64,000 bases of DNA, from positions 10,474,738 to 10,538,737 of the forward strand of contig NC_080062.1 in the NCBI RefSeq assembly GCF_026212465.1. The letters are read 5' to 3'. Each line of letters opens with the position of its first letter. Position 1 is the stretch's first letter. The position numbers and the translations under genes were made by a program. Source of the stretch: Amaranthus tricolor (lineage: Eukaryota; Streptophyta; Magnoliopsida; Caryophyllales; Amaranthaceae). The notes below the pieces were generated by a model, which saw only the letters and a program-made list of their open reading frames with translations, made no database searches and was not told the origin of the DNA. Positions 1 to 11,362 of this stretch are shown here, one piece after another.

Positions 1-1628
1 AATCTCACTACCTCTTGAAAATACGCGTCTGCCATTTGTTGCATTGTCCAAGTATTCTTCATAGCTATAAACCTTGCTGTTTTTGTTAATCGATCCACTA
101 TCACCCATATGGCATTCTTCCCTGTTTTTGACTTTGGCAATCCTACTACAAAGTCCATTAAAATCGACTCCCATTTCCATCCGGGTAATTCTAATGGTTG
201 CAATTTCCCCCCCGACTTCATATGTTGGATTTTCACCTTCTAACATGTTAGACACTTCGCCACAAAGCCTGCAACTTCACACTTCATGTTGGGCCACCAA
301 AAGTTCTTCTTAAGATCCTTGTACATCTTATCACCACCAGGATGTATTGAGTATGGCGAATTATGGGCTTCAGTCATAATCTTAGTCTTAAGTTCCTCGT
401 CATGCGGTATGCACCATCTTCCTTTATACTTCATTACGCCATTTTCATCGCTTTCGAACTCAGGTGCTTGACCATCCTCCTTCAACTTCTTCAATTTAGT
501 TAACCAGTTATCCGTAACTTGCTTCACTCTAATTTCCTCAAAAATATCGGATTCAATCGTCATTCCATTCAATTGAGTACCCACATATCCATATTCTACC
601 ACTTCTAAGTTCATCCTACGAATCTCTTCACACAACTCATCTGCTAAAATTAATGCATTCATTGTATGACTTGACTTCCTACTCAGAGCATCAGCTACTT
701 TGTTTGCCTTTCCTTCACAATACTTCAAATCCAGATCATAATCCTTAATGAGTTCTAACCATCGTCTTTGTCTCATATTCAACTCCTTTTGAGTGTACAA
801 GAACCTCAAACTCTTGTGATCAGTATAAATCTTACACTTTACTCCAAATAAATAATGTCTCCAAATTTTCAATGCAAAGACTACAGCTCCCAATTCTAAG
901 TCATGTGTGGGGTAATTCTTCTCATGCGGCTTAAGTTGTCGTGAAGCATATGCTACTACTTTCCCATCTTGCATCAACACACAACCTAGTCCATTCTTAG
1001 ATGCGTCTGTATAAACCTCATATTCTCCACTTTCATTCGGTAAGATCAGCACAGGTGCAGAGGTAAGCCTTGATTTCAACTCTTGGAATGCCGCTTCACA
1101 CTTCTCATCCCATTGAAACTTAGTGGTCTTCTTCATCAAATTAGTAATAGGTTGAGCGATTCTCGAGAAATTTTTCACAAATCTCCTATAGTATCCGGCT
1201 AGGCCTAAGAAACTTCTCACTACTGTCACATTAGTGGGTGTAGGCCAGTTCATTACTGCTTGAACCTTTGAGGGATCCACCATTACTCCATCTTTTGTAA
1301 TTACATGCCCCAAAAATGCTACCTTTTCTAACCAGAATTCACATTTTGAAAACTTGGCATACAACTTATTCTCTCTTAAAATCTCTAAAACTTTCCTCAA
1401 ATGAGCCTCATGCTCTTCTCGATTCATAGAGTATACTAAAATATCATCAATAAAAACAACTACAAACTTATCCAAATAAGGCTGAAAAGTCCTATTCATA
1501 AGGTCCATAAAGACAGCAGGCGCATTAGTGAGTCCAAAGGGCATGACTGTGAACTCATAATGGCCATACCTCGTTCGAAAAGCTGTTTTGGCTATATCTT
1601 CTTCTGCAATTCGTAATTGATGATAACC
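1..1628 (-). pseudogene. Ty3/gypsy retrotransposon pol fragment (RT - RNase H - integrase start)
   Basis: The long minus-strand frame (240-1703) holds, from its residue 25 on, a Ty3/gypsy reverse transcriptase starting inside the palm at SGYHQLRI. It continues with the catalytic FIDDILVYS motif and RNase H motifs ([20 protein letters not shown]). The HHCC zinc-binding start of integrase follows, ending at CLTC. A single in-frame TAG at 242-240 stops the frame. Beyond it the same frame stays open to the window edge and reads as integrase core (MDFVVGLPKS, VDRLTKTARF). Gag, protease and the first RT block are absent because the copy is truncated at about 1628, where it abuts a CACTA transposase. 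It is a dead fragment of an element whose 3' part lies outside the window. Family assignment is secure; the clade is not resolved. Confidence 0.95.
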
Positions 1629-3312
1629 CGAAATGTTCGTTAGCGTCACGAGTATGGCATCGCATACATTTTTCTCTTTATGCGTAACGTTAAGACAATG
1701 CATAACCTGTAGATCTCTCTAATATGAAAACTTCCAAAAGATTGATTCTTTTTTCTATAGCCAATCTTCACCCCCTTGCACTTGCCCTATTTTACCAAAT
1801 ATAGTTTCAACTCCCTTAACCTGTTCGTAAACCTCATAGCTGATCAACAGTCGACGAGCTACACGGTCCTCAACCTCCCCGTTGAACATCTTTTTCTTCT
1901 TACGATATTAGTGATCTCGTGGGAGAAACTTTTGATGGTGCATGAATATATGTTTGCACTTAGGAATCCACGTGGATTCCATGTCATCGATACATATTAG
2001 GCATGCTTTCTTCCCTTTGTTCTTATACCCTGATAAGTTGCCATATGCCGGAAAATCATTAACGGTGCATAAAAGCATTGCACGCAAGGTGAACTCCTCA
2101 TTAGCATGTGCATCAAACACGGAAACGCCTTCATCCCACATCTTTCTCAAATCCTCAACGAGAGGTGTAAGATATACATCTATGTCATTGCCAGGTTGTT
2201 TAGGACCCGAGATAAGAAGCGAAAGCATAAAGTAATTACGCTTCATACACAACCAAGGTGGCAAATTATAGATCACTAACAGTACCGCCCAAGTACTATG
2301 TTGAGAATTAAGATTACCGAATGTGTTCCTTCCATCCGTACACAGTCCGAGCCTTAAATTACAAACTTCATCCCCAAATGTCTTATGCAACCTATCAATA
2401 TTCTTCCACTACAGAGAATCAAATGGATATGTGAGAAAATGACCTTTGTTCACCCTATTTGGCATGTCACCTCAAATTTAACGCATCTTTCTTTATAGAA
2501 AACAAGAGCTTGAATCTAGGTATTATTAGAAGCTACCACAATACCTTAGCTGGGAGCCCTTAAGCATCCCGAGCGCCTTACGCTTGTAACGCGGTAACCG
2601 ACACCTAGGACCCTCTTCTAAGTTATCATTTTCATTTCGATACAATACACAATCATTCGGACATGCATGAATCTTTTGGTACTCTAAGCCGAAAAGACAC
2701 ATGAGCTTTTTGGCATAATATGTCGACTTTGGAAGTTCATTTTCACCAGGAAGCATCTCACCTAACACTTCTAATAACATTGTGAAACTAGTGTCACTCC
2801 AATTGAACTTTGACTTAATGTTGAAAATTGTCATCTGGGTTGTTTGTTTGGTGAACTTTGTACATCAATGGTACAAAGGCCAACAAGTCAAAAACACGAG
2901 GACGTTTTTCTAACTCATCCTCGACTCCCTCCATCATCTCATCAACACGATCTACATCCTCATCGACAATCTCTTCATCTGTCTCATACCCATCAACACG
3001 ATCTTCTACATCCTCATTGACATCCACATTATTGACATCCTCAACAACACCTTTTTCTTTGTAAACTCCCTCCTCACCATGCCAAACCCAAACATGATAT
3101 TGAGGCCTAAACCCACGTCGAAATATGTGCTCCCTAAGGATATCAACACTATCTACCTTTGATACATTGCCACACTTAACACATGGGCGATAAAAACCAA
3201 CACCCCCCGTCCTAACTTGATGTTCAACGGCAATACTACAAAATTCTAATACGCTATCAATAAATTCTGACGATTCAATGCTCCCATACATCCAAGAACG
3301 ATCATTTGTCAT
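1626..3312 (-). pseudogene. CACTA (En/Spm) TNP2-like transposase, decayed
   Basis: Minus-strand pieces in three frames follow the order of plant CACTA TNP2 transposases. The first (3312-2815) is the transposase-associated N-terminal domain beginning MTNDRSWMYG, with CVKCGN and an acidic linker. The second (2834-2526) has the segment FGLEYQKIHACPNDCVLYR. The third (2390-1908) is the Transposase_21 core, with LGLCTDGRN, YNLPPWLCMKRNYFM, GPKQPGNDIDVYL and NDFPAYGNLSGY. After a frameshift near 1908, 1907-1757 reads KKKKMFNGEVEDR and KGVETIFGK. The last TNP2 residues (EKNVCD...LTNISG) form the first 26 codons of the downstream gypsy frame. Frameshifts and stops separate the blocks, so no intact transposase can be made. 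No CACTA terminal repeats were found. Confidence 0.9.
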
Positions 3313-3960
3313 CCTAAGTGTGATTAATATTAATTTATGCTAAAGGAAAATGCATAAAATAAGGAAATTCATAATTTGGGTTAAAAATATATAATTCTGG
3401 AAAAATAATTTATTTTACTGTTACTGCACATTTATTTTTTATTTAAATAATTTTTGTGAATTTTTGTGATATTTAAATTTTAAAGAAATAAATTAATAAC
3501 ATAAATTGTTATAATAGACGAAAGAAAGAAAAGTGAAAAAAAATAATTAAAATTATTTTATTTTGGTGAATAAAAATATACAGCAACTAATTTAATAATA
3601 AGTAAATTTTTAAAATATTTTGTTTGGAATTTAATCTTAAGGAAATTAACTATTCATGTAATAAATCTAAAACTAAGCTATTAAGAATTCAATTAAATAA
3701 AATAAAATTTTATTTTAAAAAAATTTGGATAACTGGGCTAGGATCTATAATAAACACAATATGTCCTTTTTAAGATATTTTTAGTATTTATTTATGATGG
3801 AACTATTTATTTTATCATTTATAATAAATAGACATTCAAGAAATTGATTATTAAGAAATTAATAAAGCTAAATGAAAATTAATCTATAAATATATACTAA
3901 AGACTCATTTAAGTTTTGATATAGTCTAATAATAAATGATTTTATTTATATTCAAATTGT
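3313..3960. other. AT-rich DNA without a recognisable gene
   Basis: Very AT-rich sequence between the start of the CACTA transposase and a gypsy LTR. No coding frame or clear terminal repeat is seen. It may be leader of the CACTA element or the 5' part of the LTR that ends at 5937. Confidence 0.5.
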
Positions 3961-5937
3961 TATAAATTTATTTCTATTATATGTTGTTGTAATGTTGCAT
4001 TTATATGAAAACAGTAACATGATAATTAAAAGGCTTGATAGTAAGGAAATGCTGAACCATGCTTTCGGCATGTAAAAAACGAGGGACGTGTTTTCCGACA
4101 CGTAAAATACGGCGAACACAATAAGGTTATTTAACTTGACCTGTGGCTCGAGCAACATTGTATTGGAAGAGTGACGACTCCCACTAAGTTAGGGGTTTTG
4201 GTTTACCTCACCCTAATAGGCCCTTACATATATTAAACAAAGTTAATTGATGTAAGGAAACGGTTCACATAATCCTTTTATTCTTTTGTCGATGGAAAGA
4301 CTTGTGTTATTGTTGAATTAACGATTGTGATTGGTGTTGAATGAGTTGCCTACGTGCTAGAAGTAATTGAAAACTTGTCGTGAATGGATGATAGTGGTTA
4401 CTTTGGCTTTTAGCTGGTATGACAAAGAAGTTAAGGGGACTTATTAGTTCTATTTCTAACTTTTATAGGTTCCCAGTTCATAAGAGGAAAGTAGAACCTT
4501 AGTTGGGTGACTTTTTGTAACTTTTAGTCGTGCAGTAACGCTTACAGGTACGTACACGCAGTAATTAACTATCATATTCATTGGTTCAAAGTATTATCAA
4601 TATTTCGTGATTATATGAATCGTATTAGAACTATAGAGTGCTAGAAAGTAAACTATGCTATCGAATAGTCATAATAGTGGTATAGGCAAGTAGAATGAAA
4701 GCATTAGGAGACTATGAGAACAAATTCCTAAATAGTAGAGAACGCACTATCGTTGTGTGTGGTATCGAAGTGAATCCTTAATTATTGAGCCTTGATTTTA
4801 TTAGTCGGCGTGACTCAATTGGATTTATGTCTAGTAGATTTAGTAGTCCCCTAGGTTAGATCCGACGGGATCACCGTAAGGGGGGTATGAGTATACTTTT
4901 GACATTTGGCGTCGGGCGGCCGATACCGCCCCTTGACGAGGTGTTACCATGCAGGCCATGCAAACTCCAATATGGTGGCCTCTTCATTGGATTGGTACCC
5001 CAGTGTGTTAGTTTTCCCAAAGGTAGGACCCGAGAGGGTCAGTTGGAGGGAGTATGAGCTCATACTTTGCCATGAGCGCCGAGTGGTCGATAACACCCTT
5101 GGTCGTGTCACTATGCCATGAATAGAGAAAAGATCCATTACTTTTGAATATACTTCGAAGGATTAGTAGTTGAAAGAGAAATCATGAGTAAATATAAGTG
5201 TTTAGACAGATGAGTAGATTCGTTATTGTTGTGCTATGTCGTCGTCTATTCCCTTATTATGTGATTCTAATTATTATAAGTTATTGATTACTGACGTGTA
5301 TGTGTTTTTTGTTCTTTGTTCATGACTCTCTATGATGTTCCTACTATGATACATTTGGCTATGGTCATTATGTTGAGCAACAGGGTTATCATAAATAGAC
5401 ATTAGGGGGGAATGAGTGAGAATCTTGAAGTATACAATAATCATATTGTCTACATGTAGTTTCTTTTTAATTAAGTTGTCTAAGTTTTAAGTTTGAGGTA
5501 CATGTCCTCCTTTGTATAAGTTATTTTTGTTGCGTTGTTTTTATGGTTTGTATGATTTAAATAGTTCTTTCTTTCTTTGAACTCAAGCGTTTACATTGGA
5601 ACCACGATCCATGCTTAGCATTTCGACCGAGGATTAGGCTATGGACATTCCGCCGTGATATTTTGTTAAAAGGCCGATGATTCCTTTTTTTTTTTATTAT
5701 GTTTTATCGATCATTGTTTGTTTAGTGCGTCCAACTTTAGGGAAGATGCTGTCGAAATTTACGCACGATCTTGTTTTGCAGTTTTTTAATCCCTTTAATT
5801 AAATCAATCAAACTTTAACCATTTTATTTCTTTATTCATTTTGTATTTTATTTGATTTTTAATTTAACACCTGAATTTCCTCCGTTTCCTTGCGGTTTTG
5901 GTTCCGTATAGAGGATCAAAAATTCAGGGGTGTTACA
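3960..5937 (+). mobile_element. Ty3/gypsy-type LTR (solo or truncated), 3' end at 5937
   Basis: The stretch ends in AGGGGTGTTACA (5926-5937), the usual terminus of plant gypsy LTRs that begin TGTAACACCC. It has no coding frame. Its 3' part resembles such LTRs, with short GC-rich islands in AT-rich DNA. No matching TGTAACA start or target duplication was found, so the 5' limit is a guess and the copy may be truncated. The strand is inferred from the ACA end. Confidence 0.55.
4860..5117 (+). repeat. Imperfect tandem duplication inside the LTR
   Basis: Two diverged copies, about 4860-4953 and 5028-5117, share the order CCGAC/GAGGG, GGTATGAG or AGTATGAG, a GC-rich CCGATACCGC or CCGAGTGGTCGATA core, and GTGTTACCATG or GTGTCACTATG. 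Spacing is about 165 bases. It probably arose within the LTR before this copy inserted. Confidence 0.5.
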
Positions 5938-6400
5938 GTATCCTTAGGACTATTTCACGTCCTCTAAGAGGAATAAGAAGCACCTTAGCTTGAAAAAGTC
6001 TTTTATTCATTTGCCATTCGAAGTGTGTGCATTTATAGTGACATGCCATGTGGTTACTATCTGCAACGATGATGGCTTATTTTGTCTTACTTTTTACGAT
6101 TTTTGATATTACATTTATATTGACATTCTCTACCATCTCACTCCCAGTAGCTTCAATAGTTTAGAATTGGGTATGTTTGATATTAATTACATTTACGATT
6201 TTTGTCTTATTTTTTATCACAAAAATAACATAAACCTTTTGCTATTTTCTCAGCCTTTACATCAGCTGATATGTACGGGTATGATATCTAGGTAAATCTA
6301 TTTAGCATTCATTTGAAAGGAGGAATTTGCCTTAGTAGTGTAAGGTTGTTGAGGTTTATAGGTACTCGTTGATTTATTAGCATATGATTTTACTGTCAAT
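5938..6400. other. Unassigned repetitive DNA
   Basis: No gene seen. It lies between an LTR terminus and the distal end of a minus-strand gag remnant, so it may be the 3' part of that retrotransposon. Confidence 0.4.
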
Positions 6401-6863
6401 TTTCCTCACATACTATAAATTGTTCTTCTTGTAATCTTGCATGCCTGATGGCATCTGAAATGGATAGGGATTAAAAGCCTAAACAAAAGGTTTTGTCTCT
6501 TCCCTCAGACCCCTAATGAAACTTTTCAACAAATATGCACTAGTCAATTAATAACCATTTTGAAGCAAAATTGCTCTTAATTCTTTAAAAGAATCTATAC
6601 ATTCTTCCAAAGAATCCAATTGAGAAAGTTTATTAAAGTGTTCAGCAAAAGTAGGACATTGGATTTTAGGTGCCATATCTAGAGGTCTGGTAGACTTAAC
6701 CTCTTGATGATTGTTTCTTGATGAATCCATTAAAGCTTGATCCTTTAATTCAGCAAGCACTTGGCATCACTTGCTGCATAGCTTGGGCTTGCTCTTCCAG
6801 CTTTCTTTCCAAAACCTTGACTTGTTCTTCCATTGCCATTGTCTTCCTAGTTGTAGGAGCCAG
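6400..6863 (-). pseudogene. Retrotransposon gag remnant
   Basis: Reading the minus strand from 6863 down, a coiled-coil-like start (MEEQVKVLERKLEEQAQAMQ, about 6836-6777) is followed after a frameshift by a 70-codon frame (6760-6548) containing FNKLSQLDSLEECIDSFKEL. After a stop the frame continues LTSAYLLKSFIRGLREETKPF (about 6545-6483). This order matches the N-terminal half of plant Ty3/gypsy Gag. Frameshifts and stops make it non-functional. Its upstream leader and primer-binding site are found at 9984-10157, displaced by two later insertions. Confidence 0.7.
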
Positions 6864-7858
6864 CTAGGAAACACGGACACGGCACCTAACTGGCGTGTCC
6901 CGTGTCGGACACGTGTCGGACACGGACACGCGACGGACACGCGAAAATCTGTGTCCGACACGCCAAATGAAGTGTCCAATATTTTAATATTTTTTCGGAC
7001 ACGTGGACACGGCAAGGACACGCGACGGACACGGCAAGGACACTTGTGTTGTTTTTATTTAAAAAAAAAATTGAAAACAAAATCAGTTGACACTAGACAG
7101 TATCAAAGTAGGCGAACAATCGAATTCCGTTTCATTTCCCTCTCAATTCCCCTCTCTTGCTCTCAGCCTCTCACTCCTCCTCTAACCCTAAAAACTCGAA
7201 CTCACCTCTTCCTCCACCTCCATCACGCCACCGCCACCGCTGTAACTACTCGAACTCGAACTCGGTCGATGCTGCAACTGCTGGCTGCTGCTTCCCTGTG
7301 GGCTGTGGGTTGTTCGAATCCAATCAAAGCATCCCAAAAAATCGAAATTTTTGATTTTGTTTAAGGTATTTTCACTCTTTATCCTAAATCCTAATCTTAA
7401 TCTTGTTCTAATCTTTAATTTAAGTGTTAATCTAATTGTTTTTGAGGTTTGCTGCCATTGCTGGCTGCTGCACTGTATTCAATATTCATGTCTTACTTGA
7501 CTTTGTTGAAAAAATCACGTGGTTTGCTTTGTTCTATCACTCATGAAAGCTGGAATTTAGGACTGTATTCAATATTATGATTTTGATCATATGCATCTGG
7601 AATTTAGTACTTGCTGTCTTGCTGATTATGGAGCTCAAAATGCATAGCAATTGTTTGTTCATATGCATCTTCATTTTTAGCATTTTTTTTAATGTGTTTG
7701 TTAATGTTATTTGTTAATCTTGATTTTTAAATCTTTAATTTGATATATTTATTATATTACCATTTTCGTGTCCCCGTGTCCGCCATTTTTAAGTTGGCGT
7801 TTTCCCGTACCCGTGTCGTGTCCGTGTCCGTGTCCGTGTCCGTTTTAGTGCAACCTAG
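6864..7858. mobile_element. Non-autonomous hAT-like transposon, 995 bp
   Basis: The element is bounded by an 8-bp target duplication GGAGCCAG (6856-6863 and 7859-7866). Its ends are short inverted repeats beginning CTAGG (CTAGGAAACACGGACACGG; the reverse complement of the right end is CTAGGTTGCAC). Both subterminal regions are packed with GTGTCCG/CGGACAC motifs in both orientations (6876-7043 and about 7770-7845). Such arrays are typical transposase-binding subterminal repeats of hAT elements. The interior has a C/T-rich leader with TAACCCTAAAAACTCG and a splice-donor-like AAGGTATTTT near 7363, as if it kept the 5' exon of a transposase gene. No transposase coding was found. Confidence 0.75.
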
Positions 7859-7870
7859 GGAGCCAGATTG

Positions 7871-9978
7871 TGTAACATCCGTTTTTTTAAATAATAATAA
7901 TAAATAAATAAATAAATTTCAGAAAATTTTTTAAAAAAATAAAAAAATAATAACTCCCTATTAACAAATAACTTCCCACTTCTCCCTCTAAATCTTATAA
8001 CTAACCTCACTTACCTATTATAAATTAAACCAATTACCCTTAATTTCATTCACATTATTACCCACACTTCCTTTTTCTCCTACAAACTCTTTCTCCATCT
8101 TCCAATTGCTTAAAATTTAATAAAGAAAAGGCAAGATTTTGATATTAAAGGTATGTAATTTCATCTCTTTATAATATTGTTCTACCAATTTCAATCCAAA
8201 TTACACATTTTGTATTTGATAAAAAATAAATTATTTCTGACCTTAGTTTTCCTGCGATACGGCAGTCACCAGGATACCACCGGCGTGCGACGGCGGCCAC
8301 CGGAGCCACCGCCGGCCGACACCTTCTTCTTCTTCCTTCTCCCTTTCTCCTTCTCTCTCTTCCTTCCCTTTCTTCTTTCTTTTTCGTGGGTATCCCGGAC
8401 AAAACCCACCTTTCTCTTTTTTTTTTATAATTATGATTTCTTTTTTTTTCTTTTCTTTTATTTTAACTCTTACGATTTTAAATTACATGTTTAAAATTAT
8501 TCTTTTTAAATAAATATATAAAAAGAAAAGAAGTCTTTTAATTTATTTATTTCGATGGGTTGATTGGGGTATTAAATTGAGATATATTATTTTCTCGTGT
8601 AGACAGCGGATTCGTAGACAGAGATTATTAGGAGCGTACGTTGTCTAGGATCGCGTGACAAGGTAATTCTCAATGTCCATCTAATTAGGACTATCCCGTT
8701 AGTATTATGTGTTAAGTGATAATTAATGTGTTTAAATAGGATGCATGATTTTATATGATGTTATGTTTTATATATTCTCAAATTATATTTACTATTATTT
8801 TTATCAAACTTGAATTTATAATTACTATTTTGATGAAATTTATATTATTGTTTTGATAACGAAATTTGATATGATTTAGTTGAAAGAGAAATATTTATAA
8901 TATTATTTTGATGAGAGTTGTATTATTATTTTAATAATGATTTTAACTGCGATTGAATTTGGGAGAAATATATTATGATATTAATATTGCAATTGAATAT
9001 TCTTGAGATATATTTTTCTTGGGAAAACCTTTGATCATAAAATAAAATGTATAATGTATGTTTGATTATATGTTTGTGTGCTCGCGACTAATTATTAAAA
9101 TATATTAAATCACGTAAAGTGTAACACGAGGGAAATGAAGCTCTTATATTTGTTGTGTAGTATAAGGGTGATGAACAGGTTGTCCTGTTTGGTTAGTATA
9201 GCTGCCGACAGGTATTATTATTTCTGATACTTGATACGATGTTTGGTCTTCCTTTTAATTGTTGTGATCCAAGTAGAAGGGGTGTGCACACTAGGGTTCT
9301 CTGAGGCTACTCTGCTGACCTTGAATTATTTGGGGTGACAACCTCTTGATGAAGTAGGTATAGGGGTAAAGCCTCGGCCTTCTAGCGTTCTCGTTCCCTC
9401 AAATTAAAAATTGATTATGTGTTTGTCATTATTAAATATCAAATTAATAAATTGGTTTATGACTTTATTTGATATTATATATATTGTTTCTCAAATTGTT
9501 TTCTTTTAAACTCAGTTATATATTATTTTCTAAAATTATTTTCAATTTAATAATATTTTATTTTCTTAAACTATTTTCAAAATTAATTTTTTTACGGGAT
9601 TGAGTTGGAATTACTCAATTTTCTGATTTTGGGAAGTTTTCCCTTGTTTTTCTTGCATTCTTATGTTGCAGGTTATTGATTGCGTGAGAATCGTGGAGTG
9701 AGGATCACTTAGAAATATATCTTTTATTAGAGTCGTATTTCAGTTTAAATTTTTTTTAGTTGTTTAAATTTTATATAGACATAGATTGCGTTTCAGTCTT
9801 CTCTTATGTTGTAAGACTCTTTATTGTATTTAAAATTATTAAGTTATTTCTTAGTCGTTAAGCCTTACATTTATTTTATTAGAAATAGATATGGCGGTAA
9901 CACTCCCATGAGTAGGTTTTGACTCATGTTTTTTATAAAGGGTGTTTCAAAAGTTCGACCTATTCTGAGGGTGTTACA
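7871..9978 (+). mobile_element. Solo LTR of a Ty3/gypsy element with 5-bp target duplication
   Basis: The segment starts TGTAACATCC and ends GGGTGTTACA, with a perfect 5-bp duplication GATTG at 7866-7870 and 9979-9983. At 2,108 bp it has no coding capacity. Its promoter-like part contains CTATTATAAATTAAACC (about 8016-8032). These features fit a solo LTR left by recombination between the two LTRs of an element. The small frames inside are incidental. Confidence 0.85.
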
Positions 9979-9983
9979 GATTG

Positions 9984-10157
9984 TCTCAACCTACAAACAA
10001 ATCTGTAATGTTAGTACTAAAAGACTCCAAGATTTGAAGTTTCTTGAAAGAATTTTGAGGATAAAATCTAATCTGTATATACTTCAAATACTTAGGGTGC
10101 CAATTTTCATGAATATTAGATTAGAGGGCAAAGTGGATGGTGGCTACTCTGATACCA
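9984..10157 (-). other. Leader of the minus-strand retrotransposon, with tRNA primer-binding site
   Basis: On the minus strand 10157-10147 reads TGGTATCAGAG, the usual initiator-Met tRNA primer-binding site of plant LTR elements (longer match 10157-10141). The following bases run into the gag leader. Removing the solo LTR and the hAT element brings this leader directly upstream of the gag remnant at 6863. Confidence 0.7.
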
Positions 10158-10300
10158 ATAATACAGGTGTATCTTATATGACCAAGAAGAGGAGAAAAGA
10201 GTCTGATAAGTCTCTGATGAAGGCTAGAGATCAGATGCAGAATTAGGAAGAATAGCAGTAGTGTTATTATTGATGATGAATAATACATGCAATAAGATTG
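10158..10300 (-). mobile_element. LTR piece of the minus-strand retrotransposon, MULE-proximal part
   Basis: It lies immediately upstream (minus strand) of the primer-binding site, where the 5' LTR must end. It is interrupted at 10300 by the MULE. The other half continues at 17119 after the MULE target duplication. Confidence 0.55.
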
Positions 10301-10375
10301 CCCAATCCTTATATTCCGCCACCCTTTTCATTTTATCGCCACCCCCCTGAGTAAATTACCATTTTACCCCTACTT
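10301..10375 (+). repeat. Left terminal inverted repeat of the MULE
   Basis: Contains CCGCCACCCTTTTCATTTTATCGCCACCCC, of which the first and last parts match the reverse complement of 17060-17108. The outermost 15 or so bases are less conserved than at the right end. Confidence 0.75.
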
Positions 10376-10415
10376 TATAAAAAATTAACAACATTGCCAT
10401 TAAGGGTAAAATTCC

Positions 10416-10423
10416 TATATATA
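10416..10423 (+). promoter_or_regulatory. TATA box of the PMD gene
   Basis: TATATATA just inside the left terminal repeat. It lies about 100 bases before the splice donor of the inferred leader intron, a normal spacing for a short first exon. A mirrored box lies at the other end of the element. Confidence 0.55.
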
Positions 10424-10573
10424 CCACACTCCACCTAAAATTATTCTCACTACAACTAAATACAACTCACTAAAGCTAAATCTCGGAGCAAAAATTAAGT
10501 ACAATCCCCAAATTATTAATCGAGGTAAGTTATTTTTAATTTAATTAGTTGCAAAAGGAAAAAAAAAAAATTT

Positions 10574-10677
10574 CAAAACGAGGCGCCCAGATCTGGGCGG
10601 CTGGACCCCGGTTCAGGCGCCCAAAATTAGGCGCCTGAACCGGGGTACAGCCGCCCAGATCTGGGCGCCTCGTTTTG
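10574..10677. repeat. GC-rich near-perfect hairpin, 48-bp arms and 8-base loop
   Basis: Arms 10574-10621 and 10630-10677 pair at 47 of 48 positions (mismatch at 10604/10647) around the loop CAAAATTA. Each arm contains a smaller palindrome, CGCCCAGATCTGGGCG. Runs of A on the left and T on the right extend the potential stem. The GC-rich block stands out sharply in surrounding DNA that is nearly all A and T. Confidence 0.95.
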
Positions 10678-10691
10678 ATTTTTTTTTTTTT

Positions 10692-11059
10692 TCGTGTATT
10701 TAGGATTAATTAATATAAATTTTGAATTATTATTGTAAATTTGTATGTTGTAATGTGTAATTTTTATATTTTTTAGTAAATTTTATATATTGTTTTGAAT
10801 GCAAAAGAAAAAAAAATGAAAAGGAGGCGCACAGTTCTGGGCGGCTGGACCCCGGTTCAGGCGCCCAGATCTGGGCGCCTCGTTTTGAATTTTTTTTTTT
10901 TCGTGTATTTAGGATTAATTAATATAAATTTTGAATTATTATTGTAAATTTGTATGTTGTAATGTGTAATTTTTATATTTTTTAGTAAATTTTATATATT
11001 GTTTTGAATGCAAAAAAAAAAAATGAAAGGGAGGCGCCCAGATCTGGGCGCCTCCCTTT
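10692..11059 (+). repeat. Tandem array: AT-rich spacer plus GC palindrome, period about 209 bp
   Basis: A spacer of about 115 bases starting TCGTGTATTTAGGATTAATT occurs at 10692-10806 and again, nearly identical, at 10901-11016. Each copy is preceded and followed by a GGCGCCCAGATCTGGGCGCC-type palindrome. The middle palindrome (about 10824-10886) lacks the central half of the big hairpin. The last (11026-11059) is a perfect 34-bp palindrome. A partial third spacer follows it. Confidence 0.9.
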
Positions 11060-11362
11060 TTAATTTTTTTTTTTGTTATATTTAGGAATAATTAATTTAA
11101 ATTTTGAAGTATGTTATTATTGTTGTTAATGTTATTATTATTAATTTTATTTTTATTATTATTGTGATTGTATTTTTTTTTATTAAATATATGTTAATGT
11201 TATTATAATTAATTATGTTATTATTAATGTGATTGTTATTTTTTTTATTATTATAAATATGTTCATGTGTTGTTTTATAAATTATTAGTGTAAATTTGTA
11301 TGTTAATTTTTTGTTCTTAAATTATTATTTATCTTTGAATAAAACTGTAAAAATTGTAGAAA

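Larger units (their letters stand above)
10525..11359 (+). other. Inferred 5'-UTR intron of the PMD gene, carrying the palindrome array
   Basis: CGAG|GTAAGT at 10524/10525 is a strong donor. TTGTAG|AAAATGG puts an acceptor at 11359, four bases before the ATG at 11363. Splicing would remove the 835-base stretch with all the GC-rich palindromes from the mRNA leader. Inferred from splice motifs only. Confidence 0.55.

Noticed and set aside
6771..7364. 197-codon plus-strand frame
   Set aside because: It runs across the gag-hAT junction and through CGGACAC arrays; the composition reflects repeats.
8177..8494. Phe-rich 105-codon frame
   Set aside because: Low-complexity T-rich DNA inside the solo LTR.
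9926..10246. 106-codon plus-strand frame
   Set aside because: It crosses the solo LTR boundary and is antisense to the leader and primer-binding site of a retrotransposon; no family resemblance.
10574..11059. Regular GC palindromes with near-identical AT spacers, resembling a CRISPR array
   Set aside because: The spacers are the repeated part, the palindromes vary, and the array lies in an intron of a eukaryotic transposon gene.
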